This document shows, piece by piece, positions 6,711 to 14,480 of a DNA stretch of 64,000 bases. Source of the stretch: Bacillota bacterium (GTDB lineage: Bacteria; Bacillota; Clostridia; Oscillospirales; Ruminococcaceae); assembly GCA_023440965.1 (NCBI GenBank), contig JAEZRC010000007.1, positions 124,001-188,000 of the forward strand, in the 5' to 3' direction. The notes under the pieces are model-generated. The model ran no database searches and had not been told where the DNA came from. It saw nothing but the letters and a program-made list of their open reading frames with translations. Position 1 is the stretch's first letter. The number at the start of each line of letters is the position of its first letter. The translations under genes and the position numbers were made by a program.

Positions 6711-6722
6711 TGCACTAAATAA
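6705..6722 (+). repeat. Right 18-bp direct repeat (attR) of the integrated element
   Basis: This is an exact second copy of GCTAATTGCACTAAATAA (first copy 4559-4576). It forms the left arm and part of the loop of the 32-bp palindrome next to the Xer gene. Confidence 0.88.
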
Positions 6723-6738
6723 AAATTTAGTGCAATTA
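6707..6738 (+). promoter_or_regulatory. 32-bp palindrome before the Xer gene: integration target, candidate dif-like site or operator
   Basis: TAATTGCACTAAAT (6707-6720), an AAAA loop and ATTTAGTGCAATTA (6725-6738) form a perfect 14+4+14 palindrome ending just before the ribosome-binding site. Centred on the same axis it can be read as two 11-bp arms, ATTGCACTAAA and TTTAGTGCAAT, around a 6-bp core. That is the geometry of dif-type sites bound by paired Xer subunits. Some single-recombinase systems (XerS/difSL, XerH/difH) have the site beside the gene. It could equally be an autoregulatory operator or an mRNA hairpin. The sequence does not resemble the classical Bacillus dif. Confidence 0.6.
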
Positions 6739-6751
6739 AGGGAGGAACAAA

Positions 6752-7765
6752 ATGAATAATACATATAATGACGATAGCCCAAGTTATTTATCTGATTTTT
6801 TATTTCATTTAAAAGTTGTAAAAGCTCGTGGTGAACGAACTGTTGAAGCTTATTATATTGATATCAGAACTTTCCTACGCTATATTAAACTTTCAAATAA
6901 TCTTATTCCACCTGAAACACAATTAAATAAAATTACAATAAAAGATGTCCCTATTGAGCTAATACAAAAATTTACTTTAAATAATGCATATGAATTCTTA
7001 TATTACACTTCTTCAGATTTAAATAATACAACAACGACCAGAGCTAGAAAAACTTCAGCATTAAAGCAATTCTTTAATTTTCTTCATAAAAAGGCTGGGT
7101 TGCTCCAGACAAATCCTTTAATTGATTTAGAAATTCCTGCGGTAAAAAATAAGCTACCCAAATATCTAACACTTGAGGACAGCATTGAGTTACTTACAAA
7201 GGTTGAGGGTGAAAATTCTGAGCGTAATTATTGTATTTTAACCTTGTTTCTAAACTGTGGAATGCGTTTGAGTGAATTAGTTGGATTAAATTTTAAAGAT
7301 ATAAACCTTCAAAATAGAACTATGAGATTGCTCGGCAAAGGCAATAAAGAGCGAATTATTTATATGAACGATGCATGTGTTTCAGCTATAAGCAACTATT
7401 ATAAGGCTCGCCCTGTCAATCCTAAAGAGCCAAATGCTGTCTTTTTAAGTAAGCAAAAGACCAGAATATCAAAAAGACGTGTTCAGCAGATTGTAGAAGA
7501 AAGCTTGTTTGCAGCTGGTCTGGATAATAAAGGAGTTACAACGCATAAATTAAGACATACCGCAGCAACACTAATGTATCAGCATGGGAATGTAGATCCC
7601 TTGGTTTTAAAGGAAATACTGGGACATAAAAGCATAGCAACTACTGAAATATATACTCATTTATCAAATGATAATATGAAAAAAGCTGCTGAAAGTTCCC
7701 CACTTGCCAATGTTAAAAAAATTACAAAGTCATCTTCTGAAAAGAACAAGAAAAATAGTGAATAA
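6752..7765 (+). CDS. Chromosomal Xer-family tyrosine recombinase
   Basis: This is a full-length (337 aa) tyrosine recombinase with an N-terminal SAM-like core-binding domain (about 10-120) and a catalytic domain (about 135-310). Catalytic residues are R172 (GMRLSEL), K196 (LGKGNK), H265 and R268 (HKLRHT), H292 (LGHKSI) and Y301 (IYTHL). Such proteins resolve chromosome dimers at dif. The C-terminus carries a Lys/Ser-rich tail of about 25 residues. Its ribosome-binding site GGGAGG lies right after the 32-bp palindrome. Low-GC codon use matches the flanking chromosome, unlike the element. Whether it acts alone or with a partner is not visible here. Confidence 0.9.
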   Translation: MNNTYNDDSPSYLSDFLFHLKVVKARGERTVEAYYIDIRTFLRYIKLSNNLIPPETQLNKITIKDVPIELIQKFTLNNAYEFLYYTSSDLNNTTTTRARKTSALKQFFNFLHKKAGLLQTNPLIDLEIPAVKNKLPKYLTLEDSIELLTKVEGENSERNYCILTLFLNCGMRLSELVGLNFKDINLQNRTMRLLGKGNKERIIYMNDACVSAISNYYKARPVNPKEPNAVFLSKQKTRISKRRVQQIVEESLFAAGLDNKGVTTHKLRHTAATLMYQHGNVDPLVLKEILGHKSIATTEIYTHLSNDNMKKAAESSPLANVKKITKSSSEKNKKNSE

Positions 7766-7769
7766 TAAA

Positions 7770-7792
7770 AAGCTGAGGATTTTCCTCAGCTT
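7770..7792. terminator. Bidirectional terminator between convergent genes
   Basis: A 10-bp stem AAGCTGAGGA/TCCTCAGCTT with a TTT loop lies between the ends of the Xer gene (+) and the U32 protein gene (-). T-rich sequence flanks it on both strands. Confidence 0.88.
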
Positions 7793-7796
7793 ATAT

Positions 7797-9023
7797 TTAT
7801 CTTTGTTTTCTTATAATAGAATTTTTCGGGAAGCCGTATTCGCATGGCATTGAGAAATCCATTGTTGCATGACAGGCACTTTCAATACTCTCCCCTTTTT
7901 CGTTATACAGTTCATTTATTGTGAGTGTTACAGGTTTTCTTCCGCCTGGGGATAGTATTTCTACGGAGTCTCCTACTGAAAATTTATTTCTTTGAGCCCC
8001 GTAAAGTACATTATCTTTACACTCATTAACTATGCCGACTACATCATAATCTCTGATATATCCGCTGTTTTCATAGTACTGACAATCCTTTGGATGCCCA
8101 AAAAAGAAACCTGTGCAGTATTTTCTGTGGCTTACTTTAAAAACTTCTTCTTTTAGCCAATCAGGGAGCATGAAATTATCAGGATCGTTTCTCAAAATAT
8201 CAACAGCCTGTCTATATGCATTTGTTACTACGGATACATAATATGATGATTTAGCACGGCCTTCAATCTTTAAGCTGGTTACGCCAGCTTTAGCAACCTT
8301 ATCAATATTGTCAAGCATACATAAGTCCTTTGCATTAAGAATGTACGTGCCTTGCTCATCTTCTGTAATCTGATATAGTTCATTAGGTCGTTTTTCTTCT
8401 ACAAGATAATATCCCCATCTGCAAGGCTGAGCACATTCGCCTCTGTTAGCATCCCGGTTTACCATATAGCTAGACAGAAGACATCTTCCGGAGAAAGATA
8501 CACACATTGCTCCGTGCACAAAAGCCTCAATATCTAAATCATTCGGTGTGTTCGCTCTGATATCAGATATTTCATCAAGTGATAATTCACGTGCAAGTAC
8601 AACTCTTTTAGCGCCCATATTGTAAAATTCATTTGCTGTAGCATAATTTACAATGCCAGCCTGCGTTGATATATGAATTTCAAGTCCAGGTGCATATTTT
8701 TTAATAAGAGATAAAAGTCCAATATCTGTAGTAATTATAGCGTCAATATTACAAGTAACAGCTTGTTCAATAAAGCCTTGAAATCCAGCAATTTCATTAT
8801 TCCTTGGTAATGTATTGCAAGTCATATATACTTTTACGTTTTTACTATGAGCTTTCGTTACAGCAAGTTTTAGATTTTCAAATGTGAAGTTCTGAGGGCT
8901 GGCTCTCATACCGAAAGCCTGTCCTCCAAGGTATATAGCATCCGCTCCATAATCAAGTGCAGCATCAAATCTTTCAAAATCACCAGCAGGTGCAAGTACC
9001 TCTAATTTTTTATAATCAATCAA
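7797..9023 (-). CDS. Peptidase U32 family protein, probable tRNA U34 hydroxylation factor (TrhP-like)
   Basis: The N-terminal signature LEVLAPAGDFERFDAALDYG and the cysteine-rich core (HGAMCVSFSGRCLLSS, then GECAQPCRW) identify the U32 family. Bacterial TrhP proteins of this family use prephenate to form 5-hydroxyuridine at tRNA position 34. B. subtilis carries two adjacent copies (YrrN/YrrO) just after mltG, and this gene likewise follows mltG. The 408-aa length and the C-terminal beta-barrel-like segment fit the longer YrrO/TrhP2 type. Only one copy is present here. It is the last gene of the thyX operon. Confidence 0.85.
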   Translation of the reverse strand: MIDYKKLEVLAPAGDFERFDAALDYGADAIYLGGQAFGMRASPQNFTFENLKLAVTKAHSKNVKVYMTCNTLPRNNEIAGFQGFIEQAVTCNIDAIITTDIGLLSLIKKYAPGLEIHISTQAGIVNYATANEFYNMGAKRVVLARELSLDEISDIRANTPNDLDIEAFVHGAMCVSFSGRCLLSSYMVNRDANRGECAQPCRWGYYLVEEKRPNELYQITEDEQGTYILNAKDLCMLDNIDKVAKAGVTSLKIEGRAKSSYYVSVVTNAYRQAVDILRNDPDNFMLPDWLKEEVFKVSHRKYCTGFFFGHPKDCQYYENSGYIRDYDVVGIVNECKDNVLYGAQRNKFSVGDSVEILSPGGRKPVTLTINELYNEKGESIESACHATMDFSMPCEYGFPKNSIIRKQR

Positions 9024-9051
9024 TAAGTGCCTCCAATTTTCTATTCAAATA

Positions 9052-10218
9052 CTATTTTAATCCAGCAATTTTTAGGTTGCGCTCGTGCTGAGTCAGTGTT
9101 TTTGAGTAATAGAATTTCTTTGTCTTAATATTTGAGCAGAAATATAAATAATCAGTCTGTGCTGGATTTAGAACTGCTTCAATAGCTTCAACACCTGGGT
9201 TACAGATCGCTCCAGGTGGCAATCCCTGACCTTTATAGGTATCATAAGCTGTAAAAATCTTATCTTCATTTATTTCATTAATATTAGGTTTAATTATTTC
9301 ATTCACATATTTTGTTGTCGGATCCGACTGAAGAAGAGGATAATTTTTGCTATTATTTAGTCTGTTCCAGAATACAGAAGCAACCTTTTCCATATCTTCT
9401 TTTACTGGTGCTTCTCTCTGAACCATTGATGCCATTGTTATTACCTGATCAAGTGTCAGACCTTTTTTCTTAATTTGATCATAGTATTTTGAATAAACTT
9501 TTTTGCTAAATGTTGTTTTTATGGTTGCGCATATAGCATCAGGTTGAGAATTCTTATAAAATTCATATGTGTCTGGGAAGAAATAGCCTTCCATTCTATA
9601 GAATTTAAGTTGATTATCAGGAACCAGACTATCAAAATCAAGGTCTTGATAACTTTTATTAAATTCACGAATAAAATCTTTGGAATTGCATATTTCGTTT
9701 TTCTCAAGCTTTTCAGCAGCTTCCTGAAGAGATATGCCTTCCGGAAACATAATCCTTATAAGGTCCTTTTCAGACTTGCCCTGCGATCTTAAGTTCTTTA
9801 TTATATCATTATATGACATTCCATCTTTTAGTTCATGCCTGCCAGGATAGATAGACATCTTTTTATCATTCATCTTGCAGAACTGAATAAAAAGCTTTTG
9901 ATGACTAATAATTTCTTTATCCTTAAGTATTTCTGCAATTTTTGTAATTGATGTTCCTTTTGGAATATCTAGAGTTACAATATCCTCACTTCCACTTAAT
10001 CCCAAAACGTCAGATGAAAATACAATAACAGCAGTCGAAAGAATTACAGATATGGCCAAAATAATTGTAATTACTATAAGAGTGCTTGCTATACTGCGCT
10101 TTTTCTTCTTTTTCTTTTTAGATGGCACTTTTTTTGCATTTGCATTGGAAGAATTTACACCTGCTTCTTTATTGTCGTTCTGGTTGTCGCCATCCATGTT
10201 GTTAAATTTTTCGTCCAT
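9052..10218 (-). CDS. mltG: Endolytic murein transglycosylase MltG
   Basis: MltG cleaves nascent glycan strands at the membrane and sets their length. The protein has a cytoplasmic N-terminus with a run of lysines (about 28-41) and one membrane segment (about 43-70). A YceG domain follows, with the active-site region MASMVQREAP in which the Glu is catalytic. The final part, YLYFCSNIKTKKFYYSKTLTQ, is also typical. Length 388 aa is usual for Firmicutes. It lies 28 bp before the U32 gene and 11 bp after the 5-FCL gene. Confidence 0.95.
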   Translation of the reverse strand: MDEKFNNMDGDNQNDNKEAGVNSSNANAKKVPSKKKKKKKRSIASTLIVITIILAISVILSTAVIVFSSDVLGLSGSEDIVTLDIPKGTSITKIAEILKDKEIISHQKLFIQFCKMNDKKMSIYPGRHELKDGMSYNDIIKNLRSQGKSEKDLIRIMFPEGISLQEAAEKLEKNEICNSKDFIREFNKSYQDLDFDSLVPDNQLKFYRMEGYFFPDTYEFYKNSQPDAICATIKTTFSKKVYSKYYDQIKKKGLTLDQVITMASMVQREAPVKEDMEKVASVFWNRLNNSKNYPLLQSDPTTKYVNEIIKPNINEINEDKIFTAYDTYKGQGLPPGAICNPGVEAIEAVLNPAQTDYLYFCSNIKTKKFYYSKTLTQHERNLKIAGLK

Positions 10219-10229
10219 TAATTTACCTC

Positions 10230-10823
10230 CTATGAAAATGTTCTGTGAATAAATTTATCCGTAATCAGTATATCAACATTTCTATCGAATTTTCCTTTAA
10301 TAAGCTTATTTAGCGTGCAGGAGCAATAACATATACCTATGGTTGTTCCATTATATCTGTTAAGAAATCTATCATAATAGCCTTTTCCGTAGCCAAGTCT
10401 ATAACCATTCAAGTCAAATGCAAGACCAGGGACAATACATATTGAATTTCCAAAATTCTCAAGAATCGTACATTTATCAGTTTTTGGTTCAAGTACTGAA
10501 AATGTAGCAACTTCAAGATCATCAAAGGATTCTATAAAATAAAATGCCATATTTCGTGTTCCAGAAATACATTTTGGAACAGCAACCTTCTTGCCTTGTT
10601 CAAGTGAATATTTTATTAGCTTGTGAGTATCTACTTCTATATCTGTAGAAACAAACGTCAATACAATATCAGCTTGATTATATGCTTTCAATGATATCAA
10701 TCTGTTGAAAATATTATTATCAAGCTTACATTTATACTCATATGTCATTGACGTTCTTATTGACTTGTATTTAGTGCGAAGCTTATTTTTATAGTCTCGT
10801 ATATCGGGTTTAACTATTTGCAT
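10230..10823 (-). CDS. 5-formyltetrahydrofolate cyclo-ligase
   Basis: The enzyme converts 5-formyl-THF to 5,10-methenyl-THF with ATP, keeping folates available for one-carbon reactions. The nucleotide and substrate motif GYRLGYGKGYYDRFL is present near residue 135, and the N-terminus (KNKLRTKYKSIR) is typical. At 197 aa it is of normal size. The first 10 bp overlap the upstream DJ-1 family gene. Folate recycling fits an operon that begins with ThyX, which uses methylene-THF. Confidence 0.93.
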   Translation of the reverse strand: MQIVKPDIRDYKNKLRTKYKSIRTSMTYEYKCKLDNNIFNRLISLKAYNQADIVLTFVSTDIEVDTHKLIKYSLEQGKKVAVPKCISGTRNMAFYFIESFDDLEVATFSVLEPKTDKCTILENFGNSICIVPGLAFDLNGYRLGYGKGYYDRFLNRYNGTTIGICYCSCTLNKLIKGKFDRNVDILITDKFIHRTFS

Positions 10824-11356
10824 TGTAGCGAATCCTTAAGCAATTTTGCCCTTTCTTTTGATATGAGAGTTTCAACTAATGCTAATGAAAATTCTATTGA
10901 AACACCGGCACTCTTACCAGTGATAATCTTACCATCCTTGCAGACAATATCTTCTGATAACGTAGCACCTTTTAGTTCTGATTCATATCCTGGAAAACAT
11001 GTTGCTATTTTATTATCAAGAAGGCCCTTATGACCAAGGATAGACGGTGCTGCACATATTGCAGCAATATATATATCATTTTTTACGCAGAAATTAATGG
11101 CATCGTGAACTTTTTGTGATTTTTCAAGATTAAGTGTTCCTGGCATTCCACCGGGAAGAATAATCATTTGAAGGTTATCATCAAGAATTATTTCATTTGC
11201 TTCAAGATCTGAAATTACAGGAATTCCACGAGAGCTCCGTATAATATTGCTATTGATTCCTACTGTTTTTACATCAAGTTCACAGCGCCTCAATAAATCA
11301 ACAGGTGCAAATGCTTCGATTTCTTCAAAACCTTCAGCTAAAAAAATATAAATCAT
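10814..11356 (-). CDS. DJ-1/PfpI family protein
   Basis: The 180-aa protein starts IYIFLAEGFEEIEAFAPVDLLRR, with the conserved Glu, and has the nucleophile elbow AAICAAPSIL with the reactive Cys near residue 99. These are features of the DJ-1/YajL/ThiJ family. Members have been assigned glyoxalase III, deglycase or chaperone activity, and the sequence does not decide between them. It overlaps the 5-FCL gene by 10 bp and lies in the thyX-tmk operon. Confidence 0.87.
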   Translation of the reverse strand: MIYIFLAEGFEEIEAFAPVDLLRRCELDVKTVGINSNIIRSSRGIPVISDLEANEIILDDNLQMIILPGGMPGTLNLEKSQKVHDAINFCVKNDIYIAAICAAPSILGHKGLLDNKIATCFPGYESELKGATLSEDIVCKDGKIITGKSAGVSIEFSLALVETLISKERAKLLKDSLQCK

Positions 11357-11377
11357 ATTTCCTCCGTATATTCATAT

Positions 11378-12040
11378 TTATAAAAGAGCAGCTAATTTTT
11401 TATGAATGTCTTCAATTGATAAGGGTTGTCCATTCTTACTGCACTCAATAACAATCCAACCAAGTTTATTAGCACAATACAATGCTGATTTACGGCATTG
11501 TATCAAGTATTCTACATCAGCTTCATGTATATCTTTTTTATTGTCATCACCATGATATCTGTTTGAAAGCAGAATCTGTGAAACTTCAACAGGCATATCA
11601 AGGAATACAACAGTATCAGGCTTAGGTAGTTTTAATTTATTATACTCGTAATCTTCCATCCATGCAAGATAATTATCCCATTGACTCATTTCAAGCTTTT
11701 CCATTTGATGAATTGCATTGGATGTAGTATATCTACTTGCAAGAATAAAGTCACCTTTGTTATAATTATCTTCCCAAAACAGTTTGTAGCTTGCATATCT
11801 GTCAACAGCATAAAAGCTTGACGCTGCATATGCATTTACTCCATCAGGAGAAGATGAAAACTCACCGCTAAGATACATTTTTACTAACGTTGATGAAGGT
11901 TGTTCGTAGTCAGGAAAGCTTATTGCTTTATAATTTATATTTTTATTTTCAAGATCTTTCTGCAAAAGTTCAAATTGAGTTGATTTCCCACTTCCGTCGA
12001 GACCATCAATAACAAATAACTTACCTTTAGTTATTCCCAT
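11378..12040 (-). CDS. tmk: Thymidylate kinase
   Basis: Tmk makes dTDP from dTMP. The P-loop is DGLDGSGKST at the N-terminus. The DRYASYK region and the lid segment RYHGDDNKKDIHEAD are also visible. The start is set at 12040 because AAGGAGC lies 6 bases upstream; a longer frame to 12103 would add 21 residues unlike the family and sit inside thyX. The 220-aa product overlaps the thyX 3' end by 14 bp. The pairing with ThyX puts two consecutive steps of dTTP synthesis in one transcript. Confidence 0.92.
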   Translation of the reverse strand: MGITKGKLFVIDGLDGSGKSTQFELLQKDLENKNINYKAISFPDYEQPSSTLVKMYLSGEFSSSPDGVNAYAASSFYAVDRYASYKLFWEDNYNKGDFILASRYTTSNAIHQMEKLEMSQWDNYLAWMEDYEYNKLKLPKPDTVVFLDMPVEVSQILLSNRYHGDDNKKDIHEADVEYLIQCRKSALYCANKLGWIVIECSKNGQPLSIEDIHKKLAALL

Positions 12041-12800
12041 TTTTGAGCTCCTTATAAAATGCTCTATTTTCATCTGGTTTACCACAGGACATTTTGCCTT
12101 CACTGCAGTTCCCTCTCACGCAGGAAGGACCAGCATTTTTAAAGAGTATTGGTGCTACTTCACTGCATAATTTAAGCATTTCATCAGCCACAGCTTTAAT
12201 TTCCCACTGGGCTCTCTGGCAGCATCTTAATTCAAAAAAATGCTTAAGGCTTCTAGCGTTCATTGTTACAACAATTTTTGTTTCACAAGCGTTAGGAAGA
12301 ACAAATCGTGCGTCTTCTATTGCCTTTTTCTGTGCTTTCTGTTTTGCTGTTTTATTATCAAGTCCCTGTTCAATAAATGTGTTATAATGCTTGTCCTTTA
12401 AAATTTCTGTGAGCTTATTATAAGCTTCAATAGAGCTGTTCATTTGATTGTTGAAAACTTCAACGGCTTCAGGGCAATCAGTAATTTCAGGCGGAGTGAT
12501 GTAATTAAAATCTTTTTCTTCAACGTATCTCTGGCTTTGCTGAGAATAGCTTGCTATTCTGTGCCTTACAAGCTGGTGACTACAGGTACGTGAAATACCT
12601 TCAATTCCAAAAGTAAAGCTGATATGTTCAATAGGACTTTCATGACCAATATTAGTAAGCATTTCAAGGAATTTTGCAGTTTTTTGTTCGTCAAGTCCAT
12701 CTAAAAGGTATTCAATATCTGAATTTGCATAGCAAAGTTTTGCTGACGCGGCAATTATTTTTTCAGGTTCTGGTGTGTGAGTTATTAAAGTAACCTTCAT
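12027..12800 (-). CDS. thyX: Flavin-dependent thymidylate synthase
   Basis: ThyX methylates dUMP to dTMP using methylene-THF and FAD. The ThyX signature RHRIASYSQQSQRY is intact. Homology runs from MKVTLITHTPEPEKII, so the ATG at 12800 (behind AAAGGA) is preferred over the one at 12830. That upstream codon coincides with the predicted transcription start and has no ribosome-binding site. The product has 257 aa. It is the first gene of a six-gene operon ending at 7797. Confidence 0.95.
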   Translation of the reverse strand: MKVTLITHTPEPEKIIAASAKLCYANSDIEYLLDGLDEQKTAKFLEMLTNIGHESPIEHISFTFGIEGISRTCSHQLVRHRIASYSQQSQRYVEEKDFNYITPPEITDCPEAVEVFNNQMNSSIEAYNKLTEILKDKHYNTFIEQGLDNKTAKQKAQKKAIEDARFVLPNACETKIVVTMNARSLKHFFELRCCQRAQWEIKAVADEMLKLCSEVAPILFKNAGPSCVRGNCSEGKMSCGKPDENRAFYKELKNGNN

Positions 12801-12838
12801 TTTATACCATTCCTTTTTTACAATTTTCATACTTTATA

Positions 12839-12867
12839 AGTATATCATTTTTAGATTGCTCCGTCAA
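12839..12867 (-). promoter_or_regulatory. Sigma-A promoter of the thyX operon
   Basis: On the minus strand TTGACG (12867-12862), a 17-bp spacer and TATACT (12844-12839) lie just upstream of thyX. The predicted start near 12832 supports the downstream ATG at 12800. Confidence 0.75.
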
Positions 12868-12889
12868 TCAAAACTAACACATAAATAAG

Positions 12890-12921
12890 AACAGCCATTA
12901 CCAGTTAAGGTAACAGCTGTT
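12890..12921 (-). terminator. Terminator after the Cys-rich gene
   Basis: An interrupted stem AACAGC..TTACC / GGTAA..GCTGTT with a 6-nt loop is followed on the minus strand by TTATTTAT. It separates the Cys-rich gene from the thyX promoter. Confidence 0.65.
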
Positions 12922-12931
12922 TGGAAAGAGA

Positions 12932-13705
12932 TTAGTCACGATTATCTGGTTCTTCTTTTACATCTTCAAGACTTAATGGGAAAAATTCGTTTGCTGGGAA
13001 CTTGATTTTTTCAAACAATTCACATGGACTGTCATTTGAAGTTGAGCAATCCTTGTTAGGTATGCAATAATCATATGATGGGATCAGTAATGAAACTGGT
13101 CTTATCAAAGAAATAATTGAGAATAAACCAATTGTGATAAACACTCTCTTATCTGGTGTTGTTATTGTTGGATCTACCGACTGAGTAGGACAACAGCAAT
13201 CCTGACATCTTAAAGTTTTTGTAACGAGCTTTGCATCAAGAACAATTGGCTCAACAACCTGAACTGTTGCAGTAGGTAGATTCTGATAACAACATCCCTG
13301 TGGAACAGGTGTTATTGTTTCATCAGATCTGAAAATTTTAGCGTTTCCATCACTACCGTAAAGGATTACCTTTTTACAGAATTGTGCTGAACCAGAAACA
13401 GTCTGAGGAGTAGTAGTTGAACTTGTGTATGCTTCGATTACTACATTGAAGAAATAAGTAATATCAATTGAATAAAATCCTTTATTGAATGGGACTGGCT
13501 CAATTGTAAAATATGTGTTTAAAACCTCTACACACTTACATTTGATAAATGTCGCATTATCAATAATTGTTTTTGCAGCTCCATCTGTAAATACAACTTC
13601 CAAATCCTCCAAGCAATCCTTATCGCTACAGGAATCGAATATGCGTTGTGCTTCAATACATACTGCTTCTCTGAAGTTGTTAGAATTAGCTCTATTTTCG
13701 ATCAT
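12932..13705 (-). CDS. Conserved-looking Cys-rich protein of unknown function
   Basis: I cannot assign a function. The 257-aa protein starts MIENRANSNNFREAVCIEAQ and continues RIFDSCSDKDCLEDLEV. I recall a similar 'EAVCI...DSCSDKDCLEDL' opening from uncharacterised clostridial proteins, but cannot check this. Cysteines are numerous and clustered: CKC near 55, CC near 139, CQDCCC near 167, and several near the C-terminus. There is no clear signal peptide or membrane segment. It is a monocistronic unit with a strong ribosome-binding site (AAGGGGGATAATT) and its own terminator. Cysteine clusters, beta-rich composition and lone expression would suit a spore or envelope structural protein, which is speculation. 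Confidence 0.7.
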   Translation of the reverse strand: MIENRANSNNFREAVCIEAQRIFDSCSDKDCLEDLEVVFTDGAAKTIIDNATFIKCKCVEVLNTYFTIEPVPFNKGFYSIDITYFFNVVIEAYTSSTTTPQTVSGSAQFCKKVILYGSDGNAKIFRSDETITPVPQGCCYQNLPTATVQVVEPIVLDAKLVTKTLRCQDCCCPTQSVDPTITTPDKRVFITIGLFSIISLIRPVSLLIPSYDYCIPNKDCSTSNDSPCELFEKIKFPANEFFPLSLEDVKEEPDNRD

Positions 13706-13815
13706 AATTATCCCCCTTTTGAGTATATTAAAGTATTTAACTTCATTACATATTATTCAAGAGATAATTATTTAGTGACAATATTTTTAAGGACAAAACA
13801 AGAAATTACTAAAAA

Positions 13816-14142
13816 TTATGTATTTTTGTCCACAATTTTGAAATTCTTAAGGTTTCCAATTTTCTGTCTTCTTTCTTCAAGAACAGCCTCAACTTCTGAG
13901 TATGGCAATCCTTTTTCTGCGCACAGAACAAGGATATGATAGAATAAGTCAGAAATTTCGTTAGCAAGCTCAGCATTATCATCATTCTTTGCTGCGATAA
14001 TCATTTCACTGCATTCTTCACCACATTTTTTAAGGATTTTATCCTGACCTTTTGAGAAGAGATAACAGGTATATGAGCCTTCTTCAAAATTATCTTTCCT
14101 GCTCATTACTATATCATATAAATCATTAAGTACTTTTGACAT
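13816..14142 (-). CDS. hisE: Phosphoribosyl-ATP pyrophosphohydrolase
   Basis: HisE carries out step 2 of histidine synthesis. The MazG-like all-alpha fold shows EEGSYTCYLFSKGQDKILKK followed by GEECSEMIIAAK and ELANEISDLFYH, whose acidic residues bind Mg. Length is 108 aa. It begins 2 bp after hisI, so the two enzymes acting on PR-ATP and PR-AMP are separate adjacent genes. It is the last gene of the his operon. Confidence 0.95.
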   Translation of the reverse strand: MSKVLNDLYDIVMSRKDNFEEGSYTCYLFSKGQDKILKKCGEECSEMIIAAKNDDNAELANEISDLFYHILVLCAEKGLPYSEVEAVLEERRQKIGNLKNFKIVDKNT

Positions 14143-14144
14143 AA

Positions 14145-14480
14145 TTATTCCTCCATTATTTTATTAAAAAAGCAACTGTATTCACCTGTGTGGCAAGCAA
14201 CGCCCGTCTGTTTAACATTAATAAGCAAAGTATCTTTGTCGCAATCACCATAAATACTGATAATTTTCTGTAAATGTCCTGATGTTGCTCCTTTATTCCA
14301 TAATTCATTTCGTGAACGGCTATAAAACCAAGTATAACCTGTTTCTAAAGTTCTTTCCAGGCTCTCTTTATTCATATAGGCAAGCATAAGGACAATTTTT
14401 GTATCATTTTCAAATACAATAGCCGGTATAAGGTCGCCTTTTACAAAATACTTATCAATATTATCTATATATACCTTCAT
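14145..14480 (-). CDS. hisI: Phosphoribosyl-AMP cyclohydrolase
   Basis: HisI opens the purine ring of PR-AMP (step 3). The motifs YSRSRNELWNKGATSGHLQK, DCDKDT and the zinc-ligand region GVACHTGEYSCF are all present. Length is 111 aa. Its ATG overlaps the hisF stop codon by 4 bp. Confidence 0.95.
   Translation of the reverse strand: MKVYIDNIDKYFVKGDLIPAIVFENDTKIVLMLAYMNKESLERTLETGYTWFYSRSRNELWNKGATSGHLQKIISIYGDCDKDTLLINVKQTGVACHTGEYSCFFNKIMEE

Larger units (their letters stand above)
4559..6722 (+). mobile_element. 2.15 kb integrated rolling-circle replicon (Rep + minimal tyrosine recombinase)
   Basis: The segment is bounded by perfect 18-bp direct repeats 2146 bp apart. Its interior is visibly richer in G and C than the AT-rich flanks. 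It encodes a HUH-type replication initiator, a 95-aa ORF and a catalytic-domain-only tyrosine recombinase, all on the + strand, plus a candidate double-strand origin and a small RNA. There are no capsid, mobilisation or resistance genes. It is inserted in the 5' leader of a chromosomal Xer-type recombinase gene. It resembles integrated small RCR plasmids or IMEX-type elements. I do not recognise it as a named element. The repeats and genes are observed; autonomous replication and excision are inferred. Confidence 0.88.

Noticed and set aside
4559..6722. Microvirus-type or filamentous prophage
   Set aside because: The Rep resembles phiX174 gpA-like enzymes, but no capsid, coat, Zot or pilot-type gene is present in the 2.15 kb between the repeats.
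12041..12103. Longer start for tmk
   Set aside because: The added 21 residues are encoded within thyX and do not fit the family; the ATG at 12040 has a proper ribosome-binding site.
13791..13831. Hairpin GGACAAAA/TTTTGTCC at the hisE stop as the his operon terminator
   Set aside because: The stem is only 8 bp with a loop of about 25 nt and the following T-run is weak; possible but not convincing.
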